Positions 27,059-35,056 of a DNA stretch of 64,000 nt are shown here, piece after piece. A model generated the notes under the pieces. It was not told where the DNA came from, did no database searches, and worked only from the letters and a program-made list of their open reading frames with translations. Origin of the DNA: Streptomyces sp. A3M-1-3 (GTDB lineage Bacteria; Actinomycetota; Actinomycetes; Streptomycetales; Streptomycetaceae). Position 1 is the stretch's first letter, and each line of letters begins with the position of its first letter. Location: contig NZ_JANAVP010000011.1 of the NCBI RefSeq assembly GCF_024213665.1, positions 1-64,000 of the forward strand. The letters are read 5' to 3'. The position numbers and the translations under genes are program-made.

Positions 27059-28788
27059 GACGCGAGCCCTTCGGCAAGCGGACCCAGCGCCAGCGCCGGG
27101 AAGTAGGTCAGACCAGTGATGATCATGATCGAACCGACCAGCAGCCCGGTGAAGAGCGGCTTCTCGGTACGCAGGGTGCCCGCGGTCGCGGGGACCGGCT
27201 TCTGCTCGGCGAGCGAGCCGGCCAGCGCCAGCACGAACACCATCGGGACGAACCGGCCGAGCAGCATCGCGAGACCGATCGTGGTGTTGAACCACTGGGT
27301 GTCCGCGTTCAGACCGGCGAAGGCCGAGCCGTTGTTGTTGGCGCCCGAGGAGTACGCGTAGAGGATCTCGGAGAATCCGTGCGCACCGGAGTTGGTCATG
27401 GAGTTGGACGGGGTGTCCAGGGCCATCGCCGCGGCGGTGAAGCAGAGCACCAGCGCCGGGGTGACGAGGATGTAGCACGCGGCGAACTTGATCTCGCGGG
27501 TGCCGATCTTCTTGCCCAGGTACTCGGGCGTACGGCCGACCATCAGGCCGGCGATGAACACCGCGATGATCGCCATGATCAGCATGCCGTAGAGGCCGGA
27601 ACCGACACCTCCGGGGGCGATCTCGCCGAGCTGCATGCCCAGCATGGTGATGCCGCCGCCGAAGCCGGTGAACGAGGAGTGGAACGAGTCCACCGCACCC
27701 GTCGAGGTCAGTGTCGTGGACACCGCGAAGATCGACGAAGCACCGATACCGAAGCGGGTCTCCTTGCCTTCCAGAGCCCCGCCCGCGGCCTCGAACGCCG
27801 GGCCGTTACCCGCGAACTCCGTCCACCACATGAGCAGGACGAAGCCGAGCCAGATGGTCGCCATCGTGGCGAGGATCGCGTAGCCCTGCTTGACGCTGCC
27901 GACCATCCGGCCGAAGGTGCGGGTGAGCGCGAACGGGATCAGCAGGATCAGGAAGATCTCGAACAGGTTGGTGAAGGCGTTCGGGTTCTCGAAGGGGTGG
28001 GCCGAGTTGGCGTTGAAGTAACCGCCACCGTTGGTGCCCAGCTCCTTGATGACCTCCTGGGAGGCCACCGCGCCGCCGTTCCACTCCTGCGTGCCGCCCA
28101 TGAACTGGCCGACGGAGTGGATGCCGGAGAAGTTCTGGATCGCGCCCGCGGCGACCAGCACGATCGCGCCGATCACCGAGATCGGGAGCAGGATCCGGAC
28201 AACTCCGCGGACCAGGTCGGACCAGAAGTTGCCCAGTTCACCGGTGCGGGTGGGGGTCCCCCCTGCTCGAGCGGAGCCGAGAGCTCGGGGGAGGGCGAAG
28301 CCCCGAACCAGCGCGACGGCGACAGCCATGCCGACGGCGGCGGAGACGAAGTTCTGCACCGCCAGGCCGCCGGTCTGTACGACGTGGCCCATGGCCTGCT
28401 CGCCGTAGTACGACTGCCAGTTGGTGTTCGACACGAACGAGGCGGCGGTGTTGAACGCCTGGTCCGGGTCGATGGAGGAGAAGCCGAGCGAGCCGGGCAG
28501 GCTGCCCTGGATGCGCTGCAGCAGGTAGAGGAAGAGGACGCTCACGGCGGAGAAGGCCAGCACACCGCGCAGATAGGCGGGCCAGCGCATCTCGGCGTTG
28601 GGGTTGGCGCCGACGGCCTTGTAGATCCACTTCTCGACGCGCAGATGCTCCGTCGAGGAGTAGACCCGGGCCATGTAGTCGCCCAGTGGACGGTACGCCA
28701 GAGCGAGCGCAGCGATCAGCGCGAGCAGCTGGAGCACACCAGCGAGGAAGGGGCTCATTTCGCCCGGAGCGGAAGCGACTGAAGTCAC
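27055..28788 (-). CDS. kdpA: K+-transporting ATPase subunit A
   Basis: A 577-residue, roughly ten-helix protein forming the K+ channel-like half of Kdp. Selectivity-filter-like loops are visible ('[15 protein letters not shown]', '[20 protein letters not shown]', '[12 protein letters not shown]'). GTG 28788 starts 2 nt after the kdpF stop, with GAGAGG upstream; an ATG at 28758 is possible. A Gly/Ala/Arg-rich insert ('[15 protein letters not shown]') lies after the fourth helix and may be strain-specific. Confidence 0.96.
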   Translation of the reverse strand: MTSVASAPGEMSPFLAGVLQLLALIAALALAYRPLGDYMARVYSSTEHLRVEKWIYKAVGANPNAEMRWPAYLRGVLAFSAVSVLFLYLLQRIQGSLPGSLGFSSIDPDQAFNTAASFVSNTNWQSYYGEQAMGHVVQTGGLAVQNFVSAAVGMAVAVALVRGFALPRALGSARAGGTPTRTGELGNFWSDLVRGVVRILLPISVIGAIVLVAAGAIQNFSGIHSVGQFMGGTQEWNGGAVASQEVIKELGTNGGGYFNANSAHPFENPNAFTNLFEIFLILLIPFALTRTFGRMVGSVKQGYAILATMATIWLGFVLLMWWTEFAGNGPAFEAAGGALEGKETRFGIGASSIFAVSTTLTSTGAVDSFHSSFTGFGGGITMLGMQLGEIAPGGVGSGLYGMLIMAIIAVFIAGLMVGRTPEYLGKKIGTREIKFAACYILVTPALVLCFTAAAMALDTPSNSMTNSGAHGFSEILYAYSSGANNNGSAFAGLNADTQWFNTTIGLAMLLGRFVPMVFVLALAGSLAEQKPVPATAGTLRTEKPLFTGLLVGSIMIITGLTYFPALALGPLAEGLAS

Positions 28789-28790
28789 CG

Positions 28791-28880
28791 TCAGAACCTC
28801 TCCGGGTACACAAGGGCGAGGACGAGGTAACCCAGCAGGGCGACGGCCACGACGAGGCCGACAATGTTCTCGGCGGTCAC
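28791..28880 (-). CDS. kdpF: KdpF small membrane subunit
   Basis: A 29-residue peptide read directly from the DNA: one membrane helix ('[18 protein letters not shown]') and the typical KdpF ending 'PERF'. KdpF is a lipid-like stabiliser of the Kdp complex. Its GTG start overlaps the stop of the upstream small peptide (GTGA), and it ends 2 nt before kdpA. Confidence 0.85.
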   Translation of the reverse strand: MTAENIVGLVVAVALLGYLVLALVYPERF

Positions 28881-28960
28881 AGCTTTGCCACCCCCTTGGC
28901 GATGAGAGCCACCAGCGCGAAAACCGCGATCGTGGTGACGACGAAGGCCACGTCGGCCAT
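28877..28960 (-). CDS. 27-residue membrane peptide leading the kdp operon
   Basis: A small gene with a good AGGAG site 7 nt before ATG. The peptide begins '[19 protein letters not shown]' and ends 'KGVAKL': one membrane helix and a basic tail. It overlaps kdpF by four bases and so is translationally coupled to it. It differs from KdpF (no PERF ending). I infer a second micro-subunit or a leader for the operon. It is too short for most gene finders. Confidence 0.7.
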   Translation of the reverse strand: MADVAFVVTTIAVFALVALIAKGVAKL

Positions 28961-29662
28961 CGTGAGCTCCTGGAGAGGTTCGGAAGTATTCGGGCTCTTA
29001 GAGGAAAGCCGCTTTCCGAGCAGACACGCTTGCCGTTGACGGGTCCCTTACGGCCATTCGCGCCGCTTTGACGGTTCCCTTACGCCGATCCCTCCGACCT
29101 GTGAATACACCGCCACGCCTCACTCCGTACGAGGGGGCAGGACCCGGTGGCCACGCCGGTTTCCGGTCACCGGGAGGCGCCGTCATCGCGGCGGCGAAGG
29201 TACGGAGTGCTCGGCAGCCGTCCAGGACCGGGCCCGCATTGTCGAGTGCCGCGCCTGCGTGGTCGGCGAGGGTTACCGCGACCAGGCGCGCCCGCAGGGG
29301 CGGGACGACTCCTGGAGTGGGCTGGAGCATGAACCGGCCGCAATGCGGTCACGAAGCGGGTATCTCATGGGGCCACCTCGCCGTACTCCGTACGTCAGAA
29401 CCTCTCGGGGAAGATGAGCGCCTACACAGCTTCTTCGCTCCGGCTTCCCGCCTGACAAGGCCAGGGTCCGTCTGCCGACCCCGTCCGGGTACGAGAACCA
29501 AGGGCCTTGACGCATCCCTGGCGCGGATGGGGCAGACATTGACGCCGCCTTGACGGGGCGTGCTCGCCGGGCGTCGCGGGATCTGGACGGCGCGGCTCCG
29601 GCCCGCCAAGCTGCATGGGCGATCAAGCGCAGCGGCGGCTGCACAGTGCCGTGGGGTGGGGA
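28961..29662. other. Divergent intergenic region with kdp control elements and a kdpF relic
   Basis: About 700 bp with no gene I would defend. Near the kdp side are two 17-bp direct repeats (29036-29052 and 29068-29084). At 29395-29421 on the - strand eight codons read A-L-I-F-P-E-R-F-stop, the exact ending of a KdpF peptide, preceded in frame by a stop codon; this looks like a decayed second kdpF. Confidence 0.55.
29036..29084 (-). promoter_or_regulatory. 17-bp direct repeats upstream of kdp
   Basis: TTGACGGGTCCCTTACG (29036-29052) and TTGACGGTTCCCTTACG (29068-29084) differ by one base and are 32 bp apart, about three helical turns. They lie 76-124 bp upstream of the first kdp operon gene. 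OmpR-type regulators bind such direct repeats on one face of the DNA, so this is a candidate KdpE operator. No binding evidence is available. Confidence 0.5.
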
Positions 29663-30208
29663 ATGGTGAAGCAATCGCAGGCCGACGCGTTGGCGCGGGA
29701 GCGCATCCGTTACCGGTTGACGGTTCTCCAGCGCACGCTGCCCCTGTTGCCCGGCGCAGCCATCATCGTGGCCGGCCAGATCCTGTTCTGGGCGGAAGGG
29801 GGGCCGGCCGGCCCGGTACTCGTCACCGGCCTGGTCCTGTGGCTTGTCGCGCCCCTGGTGGCGGTGGTCTCCTCGTCGGCCTTCGGTATCACCCTCACGA
29901 CGTCGGCGGCCGTCGTGCACAACTTCCGCCGCAGGGTCATCCCGTGGTCCGACGTCCAGGCCATCCGGATCGAGCCGCTCATGGGGAGCCGGACGGTCGT
30001 CCTCCATGAGGCGAACGGCCGCCGCACCCGACTGCGGGCACCCATGACCGGGTTCCTCAGCTGGGACCGGAGGTTCGAGGAGAAGTTCCACACCATCGGA
30101 AGGTGGTGGCTGGATCACCGCGGACCGGAGTGGACTCCTGTCCCGCCACCGCGGACATGGTGGGACGGCCCGACGACCGCCGGGGATCCCTACGCGCCTC
30201 CCGCGTAG
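29663..30208 (+). CDS. Membrane protein with PH-like domain
   Basis: A 181-residue protein with two closely spaced membrane helices (about 22-42 and 48-70, 'LPGAAIIVAGQILFWAE', 'GLVLWLVAPLVAVVSSSAFG'). A beta-rich domain resembling bacterial PH domains follows ('VIPWSDVQAIRIEPLMGSRTVVLHE', 'TRLRAP'). The tail is Pro/Trp-rich. ATG 29663 is preceded by GGGGTGGGG; an in-frame ATG at 29615 is possible but has no site. It is divergent from kdp and upstream of the second kdpB. Function is unknown; a regulatory or membrane-sensing role is a guess from its position. Confidence 0.7.
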   Translation: MVKQSQADALARERIRYRLTVLQRTLPLLPGAAIIVAGQILFWAEGGPAGPVLVTGLVLWLVAPLVAVVSSSAFGITLTTSAAVVHNFRRRVIPWSDVQAIRIEPLMGSRTVVLHEANGRRTRLRAPMTGFLSWDRRFEEKFHTIGRWWLDHRGPEWTPVPPPRTWWDGPTTAGDPYAPPA

Positions 30209-30718
30209 TCGGCGGCAGTTGGCCGCCAGGGGTGAGGGCGTCCCGGTCGCGGCCCCCCTCGTGGCCGCGGACCGGGGCGCCCCGACGGACGACCGTCCGT
30301 GTCCCCACGGCGATCGGTGTCGGCCCGTTCCGGTAGCCCGAAGGCGTTCCTTGATGCCCTCCTGACGCCGTTTCAGCACTTCTTGACAGGTGCTTGACGC
30401 ACCCCGCGGTGGGACTGTCAGAGGGCCGTAAATACCGCCGTAAACAGGCGAATTGACAGCTGCGCGGGGCCTAGATTCCCTGTGGCCGCTCAAGGTCGCG
30501 GACGTCAGTGGCATGACAGCAGCCCGGGATCCCTCCCGGTCGCGTCCCTCGGCGGTGGGCATGCGGTGGCGTCTCCCCGCTCCGCGTCCGTACGAAGCCT
30601 TGCCGGTGCCGGCGTGCCGATGCCCGGCGCCGGCAAGGCCCAGTACCGCTGCTACTCCTTGTCGGCTCCCGGTCTCCCGCCCCGCGGGTGGCCCGGGCTC
30701 ATCAGAAGGTCTTCCGCG
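30209..30718. other. Intergenic region before the second kdpB
   Basis: About 510 bp without a gene I can support. It contains clustered TTGAC words (30383-30388, 30394-30399, 30453-30458) and an inverted TGTCA at 30416-30420, reminiscent of the repeats in front of the kdp operon, so related control is possible. No well-spaced -35/-10 pair was found. Confidence 0.4.
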
Positions 30719-32878
30719 ATGCTTCCCGCCGCCCCTCAGCAGGCTCCGACTGATCGGAGAGGCCGGACACCGGTGGGTGGGCCGGCTCCCCGGCCGCACC
30801 ACCGGCGTACCCGGCCGGGCGGCCTCTTCGATCCCGTACAGCTGCTGAAGTCCTTTCCGGAGGCGGTGCGCAAGCTGCACCCGCGGGCCCTGGTCCGTAA
30901 TCCGGTGCTGTTCGTCGTCGCCGCGGGATCGGTGCTGACCACGCTGTCCGCACTGTTCCACCCCTCCGTCTTCACCTGGGTGATCAGCTGCTGGCTGTGG
31001 CTGACGGTGGTGTTCGCGAATCTGGCGGAGGCGGTCGCCGAGGGCCGGGGCAAGGCGCAGGCGGAGTCGCTGCGCCGCGCGCGTACGGACACGGTCGCGC
31101 TGCGGCTGCGCACCTGGCGCGTCGGGACAGACCTGAGGCGTGCCGAGACCGAGGCCGTGGCCGCCACCGACCTTCGCCTCTTCGACTTCGTCCTGGTCGA
31201 GGCGGGCGAAATGATCCCGGCGGACGGTGATGTCGTCGACGGTGTCGCGGCGGTCGACGAGTCCGCCGTCACCGGCGAGTCCGCGCCCGTCATCCGCGAG
31301 TCGGGCGGTGACCGCTCAGGGGTGACGGGCGGTACGACGGTGCTCTCGGACCGCATCGTCGTACGGGTCACCTCGCGTCCCGGACATTCCTTCCTGGACC
31401 GGATGATCGCCCTGGTCGAGGGCGCGTCCCGGCAGAAGACCCCGAACGAGATCGCCCTCAACATCCTGCTCGCCGCGCTCACCATCGTCTTCGTCCTGGT
31501 GGTCGTGGCGCTCCAGCCGATGGCCGCGTACGCCAACGCCGCGCAGTCCACCACCGTCCTGGTCGCCCTCCTCGTCACCCTGATCCCGACCACCATCGGC
31601 GCACTGCTCTCCGCCATCGGCATCGCCGGCATGGACCGCCTCGTGCAGCGCAATGTGCTGGCGATGTCAGGGCGGGCGGTCGAGGCCGCGGGCGACGTCA
31701 ACACCCTGCTGCTCGACAAGACCGGGACCATCACCCTGGGCAACCGTGAAGCCGCCGACTTCGTACCGCTGCCCGGCGTCGACGAGCTGATCCTCGCGGA
31801 CGCCGCCCAGCTCTCCTCGCTGGCCGACGAGACACCCGAGGGCCGCTCCATCGTCGTACTCGCGAAGCGGAGGTACGGACTGCGGGAGCCTGCCCAGGGC
31901 GAGCTGAGCCATGCCCGGTTCGTGTCCTTCTCCGCGCAGACCAGGATGTCGGGCGTCGACCTCTCCTGGGACAACGGCGCCTCCTGCCACATCCGCAAGG
32001 GCGCTGCGGCCCAGGTGATCGACTGGGTGCAGCTGCGGGGAGGCCAGGTCCCCTCCGAAGCACGGTTGTTCACCGACTCCATCGCCGCCTCCGGCGGCAC
32101 GCCGCTGCTGGTCGCGGTGCACGACTGGGACGGGGCCCGCGTGCTGGGTGTCGTCCACCTCAAGGACGTGGTCAAGGACGGGATCCGGGAACGGTTCGCC
32201 GAGCTGCGCCGCATGGGCATCCGTACAGTCATGATCACCGGTGACAACCCGCTGACCGCGCGGGCCATCGCGCAGGAGGCGGGGGTCGACGACTTCCTCG
32301 CCGAGGCCACTCCCGAGGACAAACTCGCCCTCATCAAGCGCGAGCAGGAGGGCGGCAAGCTCGTCGCGATGACCGGCGACGGTACGAACGACGCGCCCGC
32401 GCTCGCGCAGGCGGACGTCGGCGTGGCCATGAACACCGGCACGTCGGCCGCCAAGGAGGCCGGGAACATGGTCGACCTCGACTCCAACCCCACCAAGCTC
32501 ATCGAGATCGTCCAGATCGGCAAGCAACTCCTGATCACGCGGGGTGCGTTGACGACCTTCTCCATCACCAACGACGTCGCCAAATACTTCGCGATCATCC
32601 CCGCGATGTTCGCCGGCGCCTATCCGGGACTCGAAGCGCTGAACATCATGGGCCTGCACAGCCCGACGTCCGCGATCACCTCGGCGATCATCTTCAACGC
32701 GCTGATCATCGTGGCGCTCATCCCGCTCGCGCTGCGCGGCGTCCGCTACACCCCGGCCTCCGCCCACGACCTCCTCAAGCGCAACCTCGCCGTCTACGGC
32801 CTGGGCGGTCTCGTCCTGCCGTTCCTCGGCATCAAGCTGATCGACCTGCTCGTCTCGACGATTCCAGGCCTGGGCTGA
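30719..32878 (+). CDS. Orphan second KdpB-type P-type ATPase
   Basis: A 719-residue paralogue of the window's KdpB, alike over nearly the whole length from '[20 protein letters not shown]' onward. 'TGESAPV', 'DKTGTIT', '[14 protein letters not shown]' and '[17 protein letters not shown]' are intact, so the pump cycle should work. No kdpA or kdpC copy lies beside it. The first 45 residues are basic and Pro/Arg-rich, unlike KdpB. The start at ATG 30719 has AGAAGG nine bases upstream. It may pair with the KdpA/KdpC encoded 2 kb away as an alternative energiser, or work alone. No inactivating change is visible, so it is not an obvious pseudogene. Confidence 0.9.
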   Translation: MLPAAPQQAPTDRRGRTPVGGPAPRPHHRRTRPGGLFDPVQLLKSFPEAVRKLHPRALVRNPVLFVVAAGSVLTTLSALFHPSVFTWVISCWLWLTVVFANLAEAVAEGRGKAQAESLRRARTDTVALRLRTWRVGTDLRRAETEAVAATDLRLFDFVLVEAGEMIPADGDVVDGVAAVDESAVTGESAPVIRESGGDRSGVTGGTTVLSDRIVVRVTSRPGHSFLDRMIALVEGASRQKTPNEIALNILLAALTIVFVLVVVALQPMAAYANAAQSTTVLVALLVTLIPTTIGALLSAIGIAGMDRLVQRNVLAMSGRAVEAAGDVNTLLLDKTGTITLGNREAADFVPLPGVDELILADAAQLSSLADETPEGRSIVVLAKRRYGLREPAQGELSHARFVSFSAQTRMSGVDLSWDNGASCHIRKGAAAQVIDWVQLRGGQVPSEARLFTDSIAASGGTPLLVAVHDWDGARVLGVVHLKDVVKDGIRERFAELRRMGIRTVMITGDNPLTARAIAQEAGVDDFLAEATPEDKLALIKREQEGGKLVAMTGDGTNDAPALAQADVGVAMNTGTSAAKEAGNMVDLDSNPTKLIEIVQIGKQLLITRGALTTFSITNDVAKYFAIIPAMFAGAYPGLEALNIMGLHSPTSAITSAIIFNALIIVALIPLALRGVRYTPASAHDLLKRNLAVYGLGGLVLPFLGIKLIDLLVSTIPGLG

Positions 32879-33239
32879 GAGGGCTGAGACCCATCAGATC
32901 CCCGTCAAGGATGGCCCTGGCCGCTTGAGTCCATGCGCGCGGGCCAGTTGGATGGACGGTGTGAACAGCAGCCTGCGCCATGACGACCGGCCACCGTCAT
33001 GGCGGAGCCGTGCCGGGACTACGCCGGTGCCGCCGGGCTCGCGCGCTGCTCACCCGCCGGTGCGGTGACGCACTCGCCCGCGCCCGCCTGACGGCGGCAC
33101 CGCTTCACCGCGTACTCCTGACTCCCTGACGAGCGTACGCACGCACCCACACCCTTCGCACGCCCGATGCCCCTTGCGCCCGCTCCTGCCCGGAGCAGGC
33201 CAGGGGCTTCCCGGCCGTGCCCGTTTCCAGGAATTGATC
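32879..33239. other. Intergenic region
   Basis: About 360 bp between the second kdpB and the SDR gene. I see no convincing gene or hairpin. A short GTG frame near 32962 has no support beyond being open. Confidence 0.4.
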
Positions 33240-34079
33240 ATGACTTCTGCATCCCTGTCCGGACGGACCGTGCTGGTGACCGGAGCTACTTCCGGTATCG
33301 GCTGGGAGACCGCGCGGCAGCTCGCCGAGCGCGGCGCCACCGTCCTCGTGCACGGCCGCACCGCCGAGGAAGCGCAGGCCGCGACCGACCGGCTGATCGC
33401 CACCGCCGGAATCGACGCGGCCCGCCTGTGCGCGTTCGCCGCCGACTTCGCCCGCCTCGAGGAGGTCGAGCACCTCGCCCACCGGATCGTCCAGGAGCAC
33501 CCGCATCTGGACGTGCTGGTCAACAACGCCGGCATGGCCGCCCCCGAGCGGCACACCGTCACCGCGGACGGCAACGAGATCGCCTTCCAGGTCAACTTCC
33601 TCGCCCACTACCTGCTCACCAACCTGCTGGAGCCCGCTCTCACCATGGGGCATCTCCAGCGCGAAGCGCGAGGGGAGGAGCCCGGCGGCCGCGTGGTGAG
33701 CGTGTCGTCGTCGCTGCACCGAACCGCATCGATCCAGTGGAGCGACCCGAACCGGGCCCGCAGCTACTCGCGGCTCGCCGCCTACGCGCAGTCGCAGCTG
33801 GCGCTCACCGTCTTCGCCTCCGACCCGCGCGTGACGGCCGTCTCCGTCCACCCCGGCATCTGCGAGACCGCCCTGCTGCCGGTGTACGCCCACCAGGGCG
33901 CCACCGCAGCCGAAGGTGCCGCGCACGTGGTGCGGCTGTGCGACCCGGCCACCGAGATCGTCAACGGCGCCTACTACGACCGCGACAAGCGCGTCGACCC
34001 GGCCCCGATCGCCACCGAGGCACGCACCGTCAAGCGCCTCAACAAGCTCGCCTCCCTGCTCGTCGGCCAGAACGCCTGA
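33240..34079 (+). CDS. Short-chain dehydrogenase/reductase with YxxxQ active site
   Basis: A 279-residue Rossmann-fold enzyme. The cofactor motif TGATSGIG is at 16-23, with NNAG near 97 and the catalytic Ser in 'VVSVSSSLHR'. The catalytic Tyr lies in 'AAYAQSQLAL', where the usual Lys of YxxxK is Gln, so activity may be altered or absent, or the enzyme may belong to a subgroup with this feature. 'HLQREARGEEPGG' is an inserted polar loop. The start follows AGGAA by 7 nt. The gene ends 11 bp before a ribosomal-peptide-like gene. Substrate unknown. Confidence 0.85.
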   Translation: MTSASLSGRTVLVTGATSGIGWETARQLAERGATVLVHGRTAEEAQAATDRLIATAGIDAARLCAFAADFARLEEVEHLAHRIVQEHPHLDVLVNNAGMAAPERHTVTADGNEIAFQVNFLAHYLLTNLLEPALTMGHLQREARGEEPGGRVVSVSSSLHRTASIQWSDPNRARSYSRLAAYAQSQLALTVFASDPRVTAVSVHPGICETALLPVYAHQGATAAEGAAHVVRLCDPATEIVNGAYYDRDKRVDPAPIATEARTVKRLNKLASLLVGQNA

Positions 34080-34090
34080 AGGAGACAGAC

Positions 34091-34168
34091 ATGTCCAAGC
34101 GCGCCCGCAAGAAGAAGGCACGCCGAAAGAAGAAGGCGAACCACGGCCGCAGGGCCGGTCAGCGCTGA
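34091..34168 (+). CDS. Very basic 25-residue peptide, ribosomal protein bL37-like
   Basis: A 25-residue peptide that is mostly Lys/Arg and carries the segment 'ANHGRR', close to the 'ANHGKR' signature of the short actinobacterial ribosomal protein bL37. A good GGAGACAG site precedes the ATG, and the gene lies 11 bp after the SDR stop, probably in one transcript. Length and charge fit bL37, which binds the large subunit. The C-terminal 'AGQR' departs from the usual 'PN' ending, so this may be a variant or an extra copy. Confidence 0.7.
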   Translation: MSKRARKKKARRKKKANHGRRAGQR

Positions 34169-34241
34169 CCACCCCCGCGGGGCGGTCTGTCCATTGGGGA
34201 CAGGCCGCCCCGCGACCGATAGAAATAGAAGGGGACTCTCC

Positions 34242-35036
34242 GTGATCGAGCTCTCGACCCGTCAACTCCCGGCTCTCGCCCGGTGGTTCCCCGCCGGGGC
34301 GCCCGGCCCCGGCGCCCTGGCCGAACATGCTCTGACCACCGGCACCGGCCGCTGGTGGGCGGACCGCCCTGTCCAGCCACGGGCTGTCGCCGTGGCCTGC
34401 GCCGACCATGTTCTGCTGCGCGGTGACCCGAGCGCCCTCACTCCGGGCGGCCTGGCGCCGTTCGCGGGCGGCTATGTCGAGGCGCCCGCCCGGTTCGTAC
34501 CGGTGCTCGGCGCGGCCTTTGACCGGGTCATGCCGTGGGAGCGCATGGTCTACGTGCACCGCGTGCCCGTAGCGGCGCCCCGACTGCAGCGGGGCGTGAC
34601 GGTACGCCGGCTGCAGCCCGGCGACACGCCGGCGCTCACCGCCTTCACCGGGCTCGACACCCATACGGCCTGGATTCACCGCAGTTGGGGCGGTCCCGCG
34701 GGCCTCGCCGCCTCCGGGCTCGGCTGGGCCGCCTTCCACCAGGGCAGTGTCCTCGCCGTGGCCTGTACGTACTTCCTTGGCAGCACGTACGAGGACATCG
34801 CCTGCGTCACCGTCCCCGACCGCAGGCGCCAGCACCTGGCCCTCGCCTGCGTCACCGCTCTGTGCGCGGACATCGCCGCCCGCGGCCGCACGGCGAGCTG
34901 GTCGTGCTCGCGCGACAACCGTCCCAGTCGCCTGTTGGCCTGGACCGCGGGCTTCCGGCTGGAGCGCGAGTACGTCCACCACCTCACCGGAAGCCCCGCG
35001 GCTCGGAGCCTGCCGGGCGACAGAATCCCGGCGTGA
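34242..35036 (+). CDS. GNAT-family N-acetyltransferase-like protein
   Basis: A 264-residue protein with an N-terminal region of about 115 residues that I do not recognise and a C-terminal GNAT-like fold (from 'GVTVRRLQPGDTPALTAF'). The segment 'YEDIACVTVPDRRRQHLALACVTALCADI' fits the acetyl-CoA loop and helix, and 'SRDNRPSRLLAWTAGFRLEREY' the closing strands. This two-part layout occurs in GNATs that modify small molecules. GTG 34242 follows AGAAGGGG. Substrate is unknown. It is convergent with the KimA-like gene. Confidence 0.8.
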   Translation: MIELSTRQLPALARWFPAGAPGPGALAEHALTTGTGRWWADRPVQPRAVAVACADHVLLRGDPSALTPGGLAPFAGGYVEAPARFVPVLGAAFDRVMPWERMVYVHRVPVAAPRLQRGVTVRRLQPGDTPALTAFTGLDTHTAWIHRSWGGPAGLAASGLGWAAFHQGSVLAVACTYFLGSTYEDIACVTVPDRRRQHLALACVTALCADIAARGRTASWSCSRDNRPSRLLAWTAGFRLEREYVHHLTGSPAARSLPGDRIPA

Positions 35037-35056
35037 GCCACCACCCGCCGTGACGA

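Noticed and set aside
29068..29553. A 161-codon frame on the + strand upstream of the PH-like gene
   Set aside because: No ribosome site, low-complexity Arg/Ala/Pro composition, and it covers the kdp control repeats.
30453..30477. TTGACA and TAGATT as a promoter of the second kdpB
   Set aside because: The spacing is only 13 bp, too short for a normal sigma-factor promoter.
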